A program made the position numbers and the translations under genes. Positions 53,052 to 64,000 of a DNA stretch of 64,000 nucleotides are shown here, one piece after another; the first letter of the stretch is position 1, and every line of letters begins with the position of its first letter. Source of the DNA: Nilaparvata lugens (taxonomy: Eukaryota; Arthropoda; Insecta; Hemiptera; Delphacidae); contig NC_052518.1 in assembly GCF_014356525.2 (NCBI RefSeq), positions 5,188,162 to 5,252,161 on the forward strand. The letters are read 5' to 3'. Below the pieces are notes generated by a model. It saw nothing but the letters and a program-made list of their open reading frames with translations, was not told the origin of the DNA and ran no database searches.

Positions 53052-53752
53052 CAATGAGGTCCACATTATCATGGCAGTATTTTATTAGCATTGGTGTTGC
53101 TATCCCTTGTCTATCATTCGACAAAGCAGATGGTGCTATCTTCTATCCTTTTCCACCTCCGCCACGTTGCCAGATGGTTTATGAACAATGTAGAAATATA
53201 ATCAACCAAAAAATATTCAATCTCTATCAAGAAAATTCAATCATTAAATATATTTTCTTGGCGAATGAAATATAATTGATTATTTCAAACAAGGATGAAC
53301 AGTTGATATTACATCAGATGTACCGGTATCTCAATCATGAAAATTTATTTAAGGTGAAATAAAAGATATATTGTCAATTCCACATAATTTATTTGAGCCA
53401 AACTGAAGTTTCAGTGGTTATCAGAGGTATTTTTGGTTGGACCCTGATGACGATGCCTCAAATGCATTAAAACTTTATTTTTGCTCAAATAAATTATGTG
53501 AAACTGACCACATCTCTTTTATTTCACCCTAATATGAAGCAATATTCACATCTCTGTTCATAGTGTAGATGAAAATAATCGAATAATATATTTTCTTGAT
53601 AAATAGAATATAATCGATTATTTTCAACAAGAATGAACAGTTAATATTACATCAGATATATCGGTATCAGCTATCCTCTATGGAAGGCAGAAAATCGGCG
53701 ACGCTGTTCTCTCATCTTTCTCCACTGTCATTATAACGTGGACCTCGTCACT
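53052..53752. mobile_element. TA-type MITE with nested hairpin
   Basis: The ends AATGAGGTCCACATTATCAT and ATTATAACGTGGACCTCG are the family termini. The interior has CTATCATTCGACAAAGCAGA and CGGTATCAGCTATCCTCTAT. A separate palindrome at 53353-53535 (AAGGTGAAATAAAAGATATA against its complement, with AATTTATTTGAGC) is nested in the middle. Confidence 0.85.
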
Positions 53753-53754
53753 GT

Positions 53755-56100
53755 ACACACTTGAAGCTTTTCTCGTTCAACCAGCTTACAAGTTACAAGC
53801 TAACTTCAAACAACACTTGTATGGCTGAATTTCTCTCAAATTGTATACTAATAAGTTACCAAATGTTATTTTTATCAATTCGATCTTATTGTGAAACGAT
53901 TTCCATTTCTTCCTAGAATTTTAGATCGTTGCAAGACTTTTCTGCAGCACATTTTCCTCACAAATTGTTAATAATATATTATTATAAAAAAATCGCAAAG
54001 TTTATTCCAATCCATTAGGCCTAGTAAACAACTTAATATCTAAGATAGGAATAAATTGAATACTTGTTGACAATACACAGTCCAGCATGCAATGTAATTT
54101 GCGAGCAATTATTTTCTAAGATTATATTTAAACTAGATGGTTTTCTGCGATGTCTACGATAACATTTCGCTTAAACTTTGTCATATATTTTTCTCATAAA
54201 TTTATAAATCATTTGGACCTATTGCATTTGAATCTACAGCCTTACATTCTTAATACAACATTGCTTTAATGATGTTAGATGGTTAATTAACTGAATAACC
54301 TATCATTAATTTTGTAAATCATTTGGACCTATTGTATTTGAATCTTCAGCTTTAAATCCTTCATAAAACCTTGCTTCTATGATGATGAAAAGTTGAGTAA
54401 CTGTTAAAAAGTGCTTCCATCAAGGATTTGTCAGCATACCGCAATGTATTCATATTCTATTGATCATATAATCAATTGATTTGAAATTTTTGATTGAATG
54501 ATATTCCGGGCCTTAGAACATTCTTGAAGATTATTGATCTTCTCAGGGTCACAGTTGCCTTTCAAAATCTTCATATAGATTCTGGATCCGCATTAATCTA
54601 AACGACATGAAGTTGCAATAAAATCGCGAATGAGTGAGTGATACATCAGGGCGTAGCGCGAAAAATTGATAAAATATAGTATATAATAATTAATAATAGG
54701 CCTACCTCTGTCGTGGCCAAGTCTACAACTTGATAATATTCTCTATTTTCAATTTTTATTATCGCCAAAGGAATTTTCTCATGTAGAATATTAGTGTTTC
54801 TCATTAGTGTTGTTGATTATCAAACTGTATTTTTACATTGAAGAGAATAATATTCTATACACTTTACTAGTATAGAATAACTGTGGATGAATTTTGAAAT
54901 GAGAATATTGTACTTATTTTCTTTGCTGTATTTCAATACTTTTTACACTCTAAACATTTTTCTGGATGTTTTTTATGTTGACTAGTTAGGGGCAAATTCA
55001 CTTATTGATGTTTCAAGTTTTTGTGATAAATTTAACGTGTCGTTTATGTAGATTTATTGATGTCTAGTATAAGCCTATCTAAAAACTCAATTTCATGAAC
55101 ATCTTATCTGAGGTGTCTAGGCCTCTATAAAAAGTTTCAGAATAATTTATTTTCTTTTGAGAAATTTTGTGTGCTTAGTTGCTTCATAAGGTAAATGAAG
55201 CGAGAAGAGCCGAACGCTGTAGTGAACTGAGGAGGTGAAGCTTTGAGGTTTCAATATTTAAAGATACAGCAAATGATTCATTTGAATCGACTCAAATGAA
55301 TCTCCAGCTGAAGGATAAAGTGTAGGCCTATTCAGTTTCTGGTGAATCTAAAACTTATTTTGAGCATTACACGAACCCAAAGATAACTTATACTACTATT
55401 GTTTATAAGTTTGTTCTATTCAAACAATTTAGATTCAAATTTTTTTATTCAACGAACACTTTATTTTTTTAAAATGATGCTGAAAATCATTCGCAATAAC
55501 AATGTTATTTTTGTCCCTACACTTAACACGTTAGCAGCTAAAGATTAGTTCTGATTTTAAAATACAAATAAAATAACGCGAACGAATTAAGTTTATGCAT
55601 ATGTTAATATTTTTAATACCTAGACAACAAGGGTCTTTCAAACCCAATGCTTTTCTATTTGGTAACTTGTCAAAAATATAAATTATGAACATTAGTTGAG
55701 TTTTTACACATTTTTTGTGGAGAGATACAATAATGCCATTGCTTATATACAATGTATTTTCAACATCGAACATCTTTTCAATGCTACAAACAACATTAAG
55801 ACTTCAGAAGTTAGGAATTTGAAGAAAAGAATTAGCTAGCATAGGCTATATGTAGAATGAAGAAATTTGTAGCATTTAAAAGATTTCATTCAATATTTTT
55901 TTCCATTTTCTACTATGAATTCTATGTAATGTACATTTTGAATGGTTGTCACACATGTTTCTCTTAAGCCACACAGACAGTATCAACTTGTTAATCGTTG
56001 TTTACACAAAATTGTACTTTACAAAAATATAACTCGTATAATATAGAATGGTTTGACGGTAGTTTTTATTGACTTTTAGAACTCCACAGTCTTAGGCACC
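53755..56100. other. Unannotated AT-rich sequence
   Basis: No coding exon or repeat could be supported, apart from a loose direct repeat around 54200-54400 (AATCATTTGGACCTATTG twice). It may include the unplaced 3' UTR of the IQSEC gene. Confidence 0.4.
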
Positions 56101-56114
56101 AGACATTTTTCATG

Positions 56115-56195
56115 TTAAACTAGTCTAATCGTCTTTCAAATCACATTTTCAACGTTAAACTAGTCTAATCGTCTTTCAAATCACATTTTCAACAG
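56115..56195. repeat. Tandem duplication, about 40-bp unit, two copies
   Basis: GTTAAACTAGTCTAATCGTC followed by TTTCAAATCACATTTTCAA occurs twice in a row. No coding content. Confidence 0.9.
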
Positions 56196-56356
56196 AAAAT
56201 GTTTCATTAACTCAGAAGTTATTGATTCAATCATAAGATCGTCAAATCTAGCAAGTGAAGATAATTTTAAAACTTATTGAGAGATCGAAATTATTGCTTT
56301 TTGTGTTCTGAGCTGAGAAACCGCTCAATTGCACTGAGCAGCACACAGCTCTGCAG

Positions 56357-56720
56357 GTATAGATAGATAGATAGATAGATAAATGTCGTTTATTTATGAA
56401 CATTGGTACACTTTATAAAATTACAAAAAGTGATGTGGGCGAAATTGAGGCAATAAGAGCCCCCTCTTCTACTTGACCCACAAACTTAACACCACTTGTA
56501 CTGAGATACCATTTGGAAAGGTCATGAGAAAAAACACAGTCTATATTTTACTATTTTTATTTTATAAGCTGCCAAATATACAAGATTACTTCTTGAAAAC
56601 TCAGAACATAAAATTAATTACATCAACTGCTTGATCTCGAACATAATTACAGATCAAGTGACTACAATTAAGCATCAATTAATAAAATTAGTAAATCACT
56701 TTCAAACATAGTGATTGAAA
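56357..56720 (-). mobile_element. LINE 3' end with (TAGA)n tail
   Basis: On the - strand GGGCTCTTATTGCCTCAATT and TCGCCCACATCAC lead to CATAAATAAACGACATTTAT and a (CTAT)n run at 56359-56383. A 3' UTR ending in a short tetranucleotide repeat is a common form of LINE terminus. No coding part was recognised, and the left limit of the repeat is uncertain. Confidence 0.55.
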
Positions 56721-57181
56721 ACCATGGAAGAATTAACACATATTTAAACAAACAAATATTAAATCATAGCTCTACAAGTTCTACATTTATTCTGAAAAAC
56801 GTCCATCAAATTGGCTATTTATTTACAATATATTTATAATAGATACGTATCATCTTCCAATAGCCTACAAATCTCATTTAAAAGTGATCTAACCAAAATA
56901 TTAAAAATTGGGGATGCTTAATATTATCGGTATACGTTAAAACATGATTGGGATACATTCACAAATTATGCAGATATGGAAATGGTTGCTATACAGTGGA
57001 TAACGTGAAGCATTAACCTTCAATGAAGATCATGATCCCTAAAAATTGATGGCTGATACGTTCTTATGGATTTTAATTAAAAGGTTGGTTGGAATTTGAG
57101 ATCTTGAGAAATTCTCAAGTAAATAAAGTCAAACTAGATTATTGTGGAAAATGGACATTTAGATGTTGCGTTTCCTGGTTC

Positions 57182-57240
57182 AATCCATTTCGTCAGTCTC
57201 CTAGATTTGTAGCATCTTCATACGGCTGAATGGATGTACC
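57182..57240 (-). other. Possible - strand terminal exon (weak)
   Basis: The - strand sequence after a TTTTTTTTGTAG acceptor reads TSIQPYEDATNLGD then TGA. No partner exon with matching phase was identified, and the small gene at 61012-62959 has its own stop. Listed so that it can be tested against transcripts. Confidence 0.25.
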
Positions 57241-57285
57241 TACAAAAAAACAAGAGCAATAATTAAGTTGTCATGGATATATTGA

Positions 57286-57840
57286 GGGAATTAAAAACAA
57301 TATAAAAATCTTGTAATACCCTCTATTTTTTAAAAACTTTAAAATAGTTCAACAATAGTTGACTTAAATATTTAGAGTAAGTACCAAGTATTTAGAAACT
57401 ATTTAGGGCCGGTTTCCGAGCTCGGGATTCGGCTAAGTTCTAGACTTTAAACAGCTGGAGTCGGAAAATTGGCTTTCCGAAACGGGGCGTAGTCGTAGTC
57501 ATTGTCAAAATAACGTTTGAATTAAATTTCAAAAAAAAACTAGAAAATTGAACATAAAATAAAAGAGAAAATAGTGTAAAGTTTCAGCTATTTTGAATTA
57601 TTTAGAAATGTTTAATTTCGTCAAGGAAAAACGTTTCCAATAATAGAAATGGGAAAATAAAAACTGTGACTACTGTTATAAAAACTGCGACTACGCCCCG
57701 TTTTGGAAAGCTAATTTTCTGACTCCAGCTGTTTAAAGTCTAGAGCTTAGCTGAATCCCGAGCTCGGAAACCGGCCCTTGAAGTTTTTAAAAAATAGAGG
57801 GTACTACAAGATTTTTATATTGTTTTTAATTTGTTCAGAA
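57286..57840. mobile_element. GGGCCGGTTTCCGAGCTCGG MITE with outer inverted flanks
   Basis: The inner element 57416-57777 has ends GGGCCGGTTTCCGAGCTCGG and complement, and holds a nested palindrome (CGGGGCGTAGTCGTAGTC against GACTACGCCCCG). Outside it, 57286-57345 and 57779-57835 (AATATAAAAATCTTGTAATA, CCCTCTATTTTTTAAAAAC) also form an inverted pair. Confidence 0.82.
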
Positions 57841-57941
57841 GAAGCCAATTTAAGTGAAGTGTTTTTTTTATAATTGAGGAACTTGTCATATCTACCAGAA
57901 AGAAATGCACTCACAAAATGAATTGGCCACCTATAGGGGGC

Positions 57942-58087
57942 AAAGCCACACCAGGCGTTTTATCAGTCGGCACGACAAGATGGCAAGCACTCCGATTGGC
58001 TGGACAGGTAGTTCATTCGATAAGCCAACCCCAATCAGAGAGCTTCCTGTCCTGTCGTGCCGACTGAAAACCGCCTCGTGTGGCTTA
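57942..58087. mobile_element. Hairpin MITE, AAGCCACACCAGGCG type
   Basis: AAGCCACACCAGGCGTTTTA and GTCGGCACGACA at the left pair with TGTCGTGCCGAC and CGCCTCGTGTGGCTTA at the right. The internal CTCCGATTGGCTG is shared with the short MITE at 14100. The small open frame through it is a shadow. Confidence 0.85.
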
Positions 58088-58379
58088 GTACCAGGTATTA
58101 GTCATGGTCAAAGGACATACATTTTATAAAATTTCCTGAGACGCATGGACTAGAGAGGGTCATAGTCAGATTAAGCTGTTACTATTAAAGTACCTAACAG
58201 TTAATAATATTAAAGGAGCAATTTATTAATATTATAATTGCCCATCTCACCCATCATAAGGATGAGAGTTCTTATTCAAAATAAAAAGAGACACCACATT
58301 TGAGCAGACTAAAAATTTTGTCTTCATAACATTTCTTAATTTTGTTCAAGTTTCAAAGGAGCACTTTTAAGTTGACATT

Positions 58380-59045
58380 TCAAAGCTTGATTCGCACACA
58401 AAAGTGAAAATATAATTGCCACGAGTTCTAATTGGATTATTCCCACTCAGCCCAGCCGAATGTGTATGAATAATACCATTATATCTTATAGGAATTATAT
58501 TTTCCTACAGTTACGTTGAAAAGTGGCCATTGCTGCACTGATTACAGAACGCAAAGAATCACTTTTCCGCTCTAGTGCGGGAAAAATTTTTCTGCACTCC
58601 AGATTTGCAACATGGCAACGCAAAATACTTAGTAGGTTATATGGAGCAACAGTGCAGCAAAATCAAAATGAAGTTGGTAACAGTGACTGCTGTGGCTGCT
58701 ATAGTGAGCAGAGGTGCAACCAAGCACAACGCGCTAATTATTATTCATTATATATTATAACCAAGGACAACGAGGACTTTAGGATTTTAGGATTAAGGTT
58801 TTTATCAATAATAAAATTACACAGAAAAACATTTGATGCATTTCAGGCAATTTTACCCATAATTACCCACTTTTCATATTCAATGGTAACTGTAGGAAAA
58901 ACTTAATGTGAAATACGTGCGCAAAGTTCCTCTGCTGCACTCAAGAAACCATTCCGCCCTCGCCTACGGCTCGGGCGTAAACGTTTCTTTCGGTGCAGCA
59001 AACTGTCACTTTGCGCACTAGTTGCACAAATAACTATTTCACTGT
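58380..59045. mobile_element. Hairpin MITE joined to the CTCGCCTACGGCTCGGGCGT repeat block, copy 2
   Basis: 58380-58505 (GATTCGCACACAAAAGTGAA to TAGGAATTATATTTTC) is the MITE seen at 4817 and 62610. 58505-59045 repeats the 38020-38552 block almost base for base. The same order of parts at 16448-16880 suggests the two travel together. Confidence 0.85.
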
Positions 59046-59364
59046 TGTTCCAGCTCAATTTTCTCTGCTTTATAGCATAACCACAACATGTTTTTACAGA
59101 GCGAATTTCAAAGCTTGTCGAGAGGTATGAGACTGCTAGAATTTGTATCAAAACTATGCTGAAAATCTAGAAAACAAGTAGTTTTTATTATCATAGAACT
59201 TACTAGTACCCGCTTTATACTTTTTATATGAAAAAAACTAGTATAGTGAAGGTACTAGTAATTTCTATAATAATTAAACAATTCGCTGTATATTTCTCTG
59301 TTCATTGTTGTGTACGAAACCAGCTTGAATAGTTATATAAAATACGGTAAGTTGAACAAAAGAC

Positions 59365-59637
59365 TTTTTGTGTAGTTGAGAAGTTGATATTGTGGTAATT
59401 ATTCATATTGAATGAAAAAGACTAATAAATTGTCAAAAACCACAGATTTATTGATACTTAGAAAGACCGGTTTCGGTTATTACACCATTGTCAATCTCTG
59501 ATAAACTGTTTATCAAAAACTGTTTATAAAAAGTTCATCAGAGATTGACAATGGTGTAATAACCGAAACCGTTCTTTCTAAGTATCAATAAATCTGTGGT
59601 TTTTGACAATTTCTTAGTCTTTTTCATTCAATTTGAA
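59365..59637. mobile_element. Palindromic MITE, AAACCACAGATTTATTGATA family, complete copy
   Basis: The arms GAATGAAAAAGACTAATAAA to TTGTCAATCTCTGATAAACT pair fully with the right half. It is the most complete of four copies in the window. Confidence 0.9.
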
Positions 59638-59639
59638 CA

Positions 59640-60950
59640 AAAGAGAGAGATAGCATGATATAGGTCGTTTATGTTCCAAATGTCACTGTTAACTCAACCC
59701 GATAGCCCTGGTAGTTCTTTTTCGTGAAGCTGTAGTCTCTCATAATGTGTCGTTCTTACACTCTCACCCCAACAAAACAGTAATAATAGATAGTAGTCGA
59801 CAGTAATCAGCTTGAGTTAAGGCTGTGCAAAGGCTAAAAATTAACTTTCTACTGGTGATATTTTTCAAAGTTTTCCGATTTGTATATCATCAAGCTATCA
59901 AAATGAAAAAGTTTTCTCAGGAAAACACTTTTTTCCGATCATTACTTTTTGAGATATGAGCGCCTAAAGTTTAAATTTTTGGGACAGAACACTTCATGTT
60001 CGGTAAGAGATAAATCCATGAAATTTATAAGATAAATTCTTCATGGTATTGTTGATCTAATAAAACAAAAATTTTCTGAAAATATCATTTTTTTAGAAAG
60101 TTCAATTTACCAAAAATAACTCAATTAAAAGTTATTTTTGGTCATTTTTAGTGAATTGAATAACTTTCTCAAAAATTGATATTTTCATAAAATTTTTGTT
60201 TTATTAGATCAACAATACCATGAAGAATCTATCTTCTAAATCTCATGGGTTTATCTCTTACCGAACTTGAAATATTCTGTCCTAAAAATTTAAACTTTAG
60301 GCGCTCATATCTCAAAAAGTAATGATCGGAAAAAAGGTTTTCCTGAGAAAACTTCTTCATTTTGATAGCTTGATATACAAATCGAAAAACTTTGTAAAAT
60401 ATCACGAGTAGAAAGTTTATTTTTAGCCTTTGCACAGCCTTAAGAAACTCCTAGTGCCGTGATTCATCATGATTCTTCATGGTATTGTTGATCTAGTAAA
60501 ACAAAAATTTTATGAAAATATCAGTTTTTAAGATATTCAATTTACTAAAAATAACCAAAAATAACTTTTAGTTGAGTTATTTTTGGTAAATTGAATAACT
60601 TTTTCAAAAATTGATATTTTCATAAAATTTTTGTTTTATTAGATCAACAATACCATGAAGAATCTATCTTCTAAAGCTCATGGGTTTATCTCTTACCGAA
60701 CTTGAAATATTCTGTTCTAAAAATTTAAACTTTAGGCGCTCATATCTCAAAAAGTAATGATCAGAAAAAAGGTTTTCCTGAGAAAACTTTTTCATTTTGA
60801 TAGCTTGATGATATACAAATCGAAAAAATTGAAAAATATCACCAGTAGAGAGTTCATTTTTAGCCTTTGCACAGCCTTAACAAGAATCGGCTTGGAGTTT
60901 GGAACATGATCGACCTAAACCATCATCTTATACTATCTTTTCTCTATGGT
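59640..60950. mobile_element. CCATGGTATAGG-type MITE split by TTAA foldback elements
   Basis: 59650-59818 and 60885-60950 are the two parts of one MITE (TTTATGTTCCAAATGTCACT and CTTGGAGTTTGGAACATGAT). A complete GGCTGTGCAAAGGC foldback lies at 59818-60445 and a partial second at 60480-60882, each with TTAA at its ends. Confidence 0.85.
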
Positions 60951-61011
60951 TGAATCCTTTTGATCGGTTAGATTTTTACCGTTTTCATGTTAGATGGTGA
61001 AGATAAGTATG

Positions 61012-61149
61012 TTAGAATGTTCTCTTGTGGCCGCCCGATAGCAGTTGTTTAACGCTGAATGTGGATAATGAGATGCCCAATCCAGCAAGAATCACTGCAA
61101 ATGGGTACACAAGTTTATCCGATCCTGACCTGCTTCCACTCATAGCACC
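61012..61149 (-). CDS. Small membrane protein, last exon
   Basis: On the - strand, after a TTTGAAACAG acceptor, the frame (phase 0) reads GAMSGSRSGSDKLVYPF, AVILAGLGISLSTFSVKQLL, SGGHKRTF and TAA. One hydrophobic segment of about 20 residues is followed by a basic C-terminus (GGHKR), which fits a single-pass membrane protein. With the exon at 62898 the product is 62 residues from the ATG at 62948. I do not recognise the family. The size and basic, acid-poor N-terminus would suit a mitochondrial inner-membrane protein, an inference only. A direct 51-bp duplication lies just upstream of the acceptor. Confidence 0.65.
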   Translation of the reverse strand, partial: GAMSGSRSGSDKLVYPFAVILAGLGISLSTFSVKQLLSGGHKRTF

Positions 61150-61195
61150 CTGTTTCAAATGACATACGAAAAAAATTAGCTGCGGTACATGTAAT

Positions 61196-61299
61196 TTCAT
61201 TACACATGATAAACAAGTTAAAAACCCAGCAATTTGAATGGCGAATTTCGTTACACATGATAAACAAACAAGTTATAAAAACAGCAATTCGACTGGCGC
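61196..61299. repeat. Tandem duplication, 51-bp unit, in the small-gene intron
   Basis: Two units with TACACATGATAAACAAG (61201 and 61252) and CAGCAATTTGAATGGCG or CAGCAATTCGACTGGCG. It lies about 50 bp upstream, in transcript sense, of the exon at 61149. Confidence 0.85.
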
Positions 61300-61702
61300 C
61301 ACCTGATCTAATTTGAAGTAGCAGGAATGCATAAAAACTAAAGATCTCTGCGTATTTGGCTGGAATCCAAGACGATGCTCCAATGTCAAACACTCAGTAA
61401 GATATGAGATAAACGGAACTTGGTGCCAAGTTTCTCGTTCAATCTACAACAGATTGAAAAGGGCTACTTCTAGGTCTAGAAATAACAATATAAAGTAAAT
61501 TCGTATGACTTTTTGTTGATGGGGAGTCCCTTGCAATTAACAATATGAGAGACATCAACAGTTAAACTGAATTGTTAACCATGACACCACTGTTCCCACT
61601 GCAATGTTACAAAAATAAATAAATACCTATTTAATAAATAATGCATTGAAAGTAATTTCAGCTACTGATACTAGACACTTCACACCACTGTGAAAAGTCT
61701 AA

Positions 61703-62606
61703 GGGTACGTTTATGTCGGAGCTGTGATTAGTGATAAAAGCTGCGATTCTAGCAACGCGTAGATAATACCAACGTGCTTTCTAATAGGCCTGTTTAGGTC
61801 GGAGCTGCGATGAAAATCGATCTTGGGTCCTGACCATCGATAAGAGCATCGATAATGGCTCGGTCCATTTTCGAAGCTAGTATCGAGTTGTAGAATACAA
61901 AGTACAAGCATGGACCAATATTTTTTCATGATTTGGGTTGATTTATATGTGGAGTTTCGTAAGCAAGTGACATTTTCTTTACTTTATTAAACTATTTCTT
62001 ATTCAATTACAAAATTCTATCTTATTGTCAATGATAATAATGAAACATAATATAGACCTTGATGTATGCATTTCAAGAATAAATTCAATTGTTTCTATTT
62101 TATCAAAGAATATAACTTTCTTGTATAAACTTTCTTGTACCTTAATGTTAGCATTAATCGCTCCTCTGCCATGACAGGACTTATGTGATAATTATTCCAG
62201 TCCTTTTGGAGATTATTGGAAACTCTCGTCAAAATGTAGTCAAAAGTTCTATTTCCATTGTCATATAGTCAACAAAATTTTTTGTATACTGTCTTAAATC
62301 TTCATACAAATGATGATACTCCCCAAATACATTCCTCTCCACATTGATAGGATGTGCATAATATTCACGTTCTCTACAACCTAGTAAGTAATGCTTTACT
62401 GTATTCGATGCAAAAATAAAATCTCCATCAGAATCACTCATGAGAGCATACATAAATTGGTTTTTCAATACATGAACTCACGAATCAAGCTTTAAGCACG
62501 ACTGTCGGCATGAACAGTCGATAGAAGCTGAGCGCTACTCTCTACTAGCATCGCTTCTCTCATCGTTGCTAGGATCGTTTATCACAGCTCCGACATAAAC
62601 GTACCC
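61703..62606 (-). mobile_element. Non-autonomous PIF/Harbinger element with transposase N-terminus
   Basis: 904 bp with termini GGGTACGTTTATGTCGGAGC and its complement, flanked by TAA on both sides (61700-61702, 62607-62609). The - strand frame 62468-62229 reads CREREYYAHPINVERN, VFGEYHHLYEDLRQYTKNFV and DYMTMEIE, then in a shifted frame a segment like LQKDWNNYHKSCHG. This matches the N-terminal part of HARBI1-type nucleases. The catalytic domain is deleted. It is a different lineage from the element at 7765. Confidence 0.88.
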
Positions 62607-62609
62607 TAA

Positions 62610-62765
62610 AGCTGGATTTGCACACAACTGTTACAGTGAAAATATAATTCCCACGAGTTCTAATTGTCTATTCCCACTCAGCCACTCAGAGTGAGTATGA
62701 AGAACACCATTAGAAGTTATGGGAATCATATTTTCGCTGTCGCTATTGTGAGCGAATCCAGCTTT
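62610..62765. mobile_element. Hairpin MITE, AAGCTGGATTTGCACACAAC family, complete copy
   Basis: AAGCTGGATTTGCACACAAC and its near-complement (TTGTGAGCGAATCCAGCTT) bound about 155 bp with GAGTTCTAATTGTCTATTCC inside. It directly abuts the Harbinger element. Confidence 0.85.
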
Positions 62766-62897
62766 ATTATGTAATAAATCACAATCTATTGTTAGCCATT
62801 CAATTCCTTCCAACAAATTAGCTGTAGATAGGTAGGATTATGAATTATAAAAAAACAACAGAGAGAGTCATGATTGAAATATGACAAATGGACCCAC

Positions 62898-62959
62898 CTG
62901 AGTGTAGGAGAATCTAACAGCATACCTCAGCATTTGGGTTGGCTGCATTCTCTCTAGAT
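62898..62959 (-). CDS. Small membrane protein, first coding exon
   Basis: On the - strand an acceptor-like GATTCTTTTTAG precedes ATCTAGAGAG and ATG at 62948-62946. The frame MQPTQMLRYAVRFSYTQ ends at CAG|GTGGGT in phase 0 and joins the exon at 61149 in frame. The residues are basic, aromatic and lack Asp or Glu, like a mitochondrial targeting peptide. The same frame is open upstream of the ATG to the acceptor (DLER), so the exon could be internal with more exons to the right. Confidence 0.55.
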
Positions 62960-62965
62960 CTAAAA

Positions 62966-64000
62966 AGAATCAAACAGTAACGTTCAAATCAAGAGTAAAG
63001 AAATTACTTAAAATCATAAAGGCTAACTAGAAAAAAATATAAATTTTGAACAGCCATTCTTTCTCTACTGATTATGTTTTTTGATTCAGCCGACGATCAT
63101 TTTTATTTCCTCAATCTCAAAGACACAAAATGATGATCTTTGAATTAAATTCATTATTAGTTCTGAATAAAGTCAATATTATTTATGAGATATCCAAAAA
63201 ATCACTAAAAATATATAAGTTATAGACTCTGATTTAGACAATTTCAAGTTAAACTTTCTTTGTGTCAGTGATGTTATTTTTAGACTATTGATTCACAAAA
63301 AATGAACATTATTTTATGAATATTGAGATACTAGTTTCGGAAGTCAAGACCAAATACCCTTGGTACTTATTATTATTACCCTAACATTTTTCATCATTTG
63401 GGGTTACCGAGATACACAATTTTGAATATAGAACTTGGCCATATTTTTGTGTATGGAAATATGGGCTAAAATACACTTAAGGTGGAGTTTTCTATTTTTG
63501 ATCAAATTTTAGTTAAGTTACATGATTTTTAAGCCTTGACGAGCTGAGAAGAATAAGCTGTAGTACGAGGAGATCTGATCATTCTGTCAAAAGTTATAAG
63601 TGTTTGAAGTTTTGATCCTTTATGTATACTTATGCGTGTCCCCCAACTAGGAGGAAATACTGAAATTAAGTGTATCTAACGGTTCTCAAAAAACATAAAC
63701 CTCGTAAGATGATTTCAACCGAAATATGTTTTTTTTTTCTAGGAAGACCTTGAAAAGGTATTATAATTAAAAATTTGTATTTTGTCTGTAGTAAATGATT
63801 TTCTATTTTTGGGTGTATTCCCCCTCCCACCACTAGGTACTAAGTTTGAAAATTTCTAAGGAATCCTGTTCAGAATTAATTGTTCTTTCACGTGATATGT
63901 GGTATTTTATGGGAGAAGTGGTATGTTTGCATGATTTTGAAAACCCTTAAAAAATACCCCTTTTTTGAAAGTTCATAGCTCCGGAACCAGAAACGGTAGA
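62966..64000. other. Unannotated sequence at the window edge
   Basis: AT-rich with no coding frame, inverted repeat or family match recognised. 5' exons or the promoter of the - strand small gene could lie here or beyond. Confidence 0.4.

Noticed and set aside
53054..53275. Small + strand protein after the last exon
   Set aside because: The frame is made of TA-type MITE sequence.
57905..58129. 74-residue + strand protein
   Set aside because: It lies across a hairpin MITE and has no independent support.

Overview
The window reads as euchromatic insect DNA: AT-rich, with long introns, canonical GT-AG splice sites, CCTAA/TTAGG tracts, and a very dense mixture of inverted-repeat DNA transposons (MITEs) and 5'-truncated non-LTR retrotransposons. 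The repeat style suggests a hemipteran, most likely a planthopper. That is an inference from repeat flavour and was not tested by search. No prokaryotic operon, rRNA, CRISPR array or bona fide tRNA gene was seen.

The main gene lies on the + strand from before base 1 to 52963. It is the insect IQSEC/BRAG-family Arf guanine-nucleotide exchange factor (Drosophila schizo/loner, siz). Thirteen exons can be placed with consistent reading phase: 775-849, 4609-4746, 9037-9457 (IQ motif), 15673-15765, 19986-20255, 23503-23574 (tentative), 25331-25548, 26564-26853 and 29911-30050 (SEC7 domain), 32649-32871 and 38589-38778 (PH domain), 40445-40596, and 52782-52963 (tail and stop). Together they give about 820 residues. 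The 5' end is outside the window. The protein ends in A-T-Q-V, which fits a class I PDZ ligand.

On the - strand, 61012-62959 holds two spliceable exons of a small membrane protein (62 residues if the ATG at 62948 is used) that I do not recognise.

Almost all remaining DNA is intron filled with mobile elements, often nested. Highlights are: (1) a 4.07-kb TA-flanked transposon (32928-37001) whose transposase C-terminus has grown into about 29 copies of a 39-bp unit; (2) two deletion derivatives of PIF/Harbinger elements that still carry transposase N-termini, one sitting cleanly in a LINE with a TTA duplication; (3) four insertions with 8-bp target duplications (12034-13328, 46780-47699, 36029-36826, 9967-10958); (4) a palindrome built around TTAGG-type repeats (25589-25841); (5) two SINE-like units arranged head to head (43456-44075); (6) a LINE with a perfect 21-bp target duplication beside the first PH exon.

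The most unusual pattern is local: several exon edges of the IQSEC gene (5' of exon 9037, 3' of 9457, 5' of 19986, 3' of 20255, 5' of 25331, 5' of 26564) are accompanied by direct duplications of edge or flanking intron sequence, some with decoy splice sites. From 53000 to 61000 there is only repeat debris and unannotated AT-rich sequence. 62965-64000 shows no recognisable feature.
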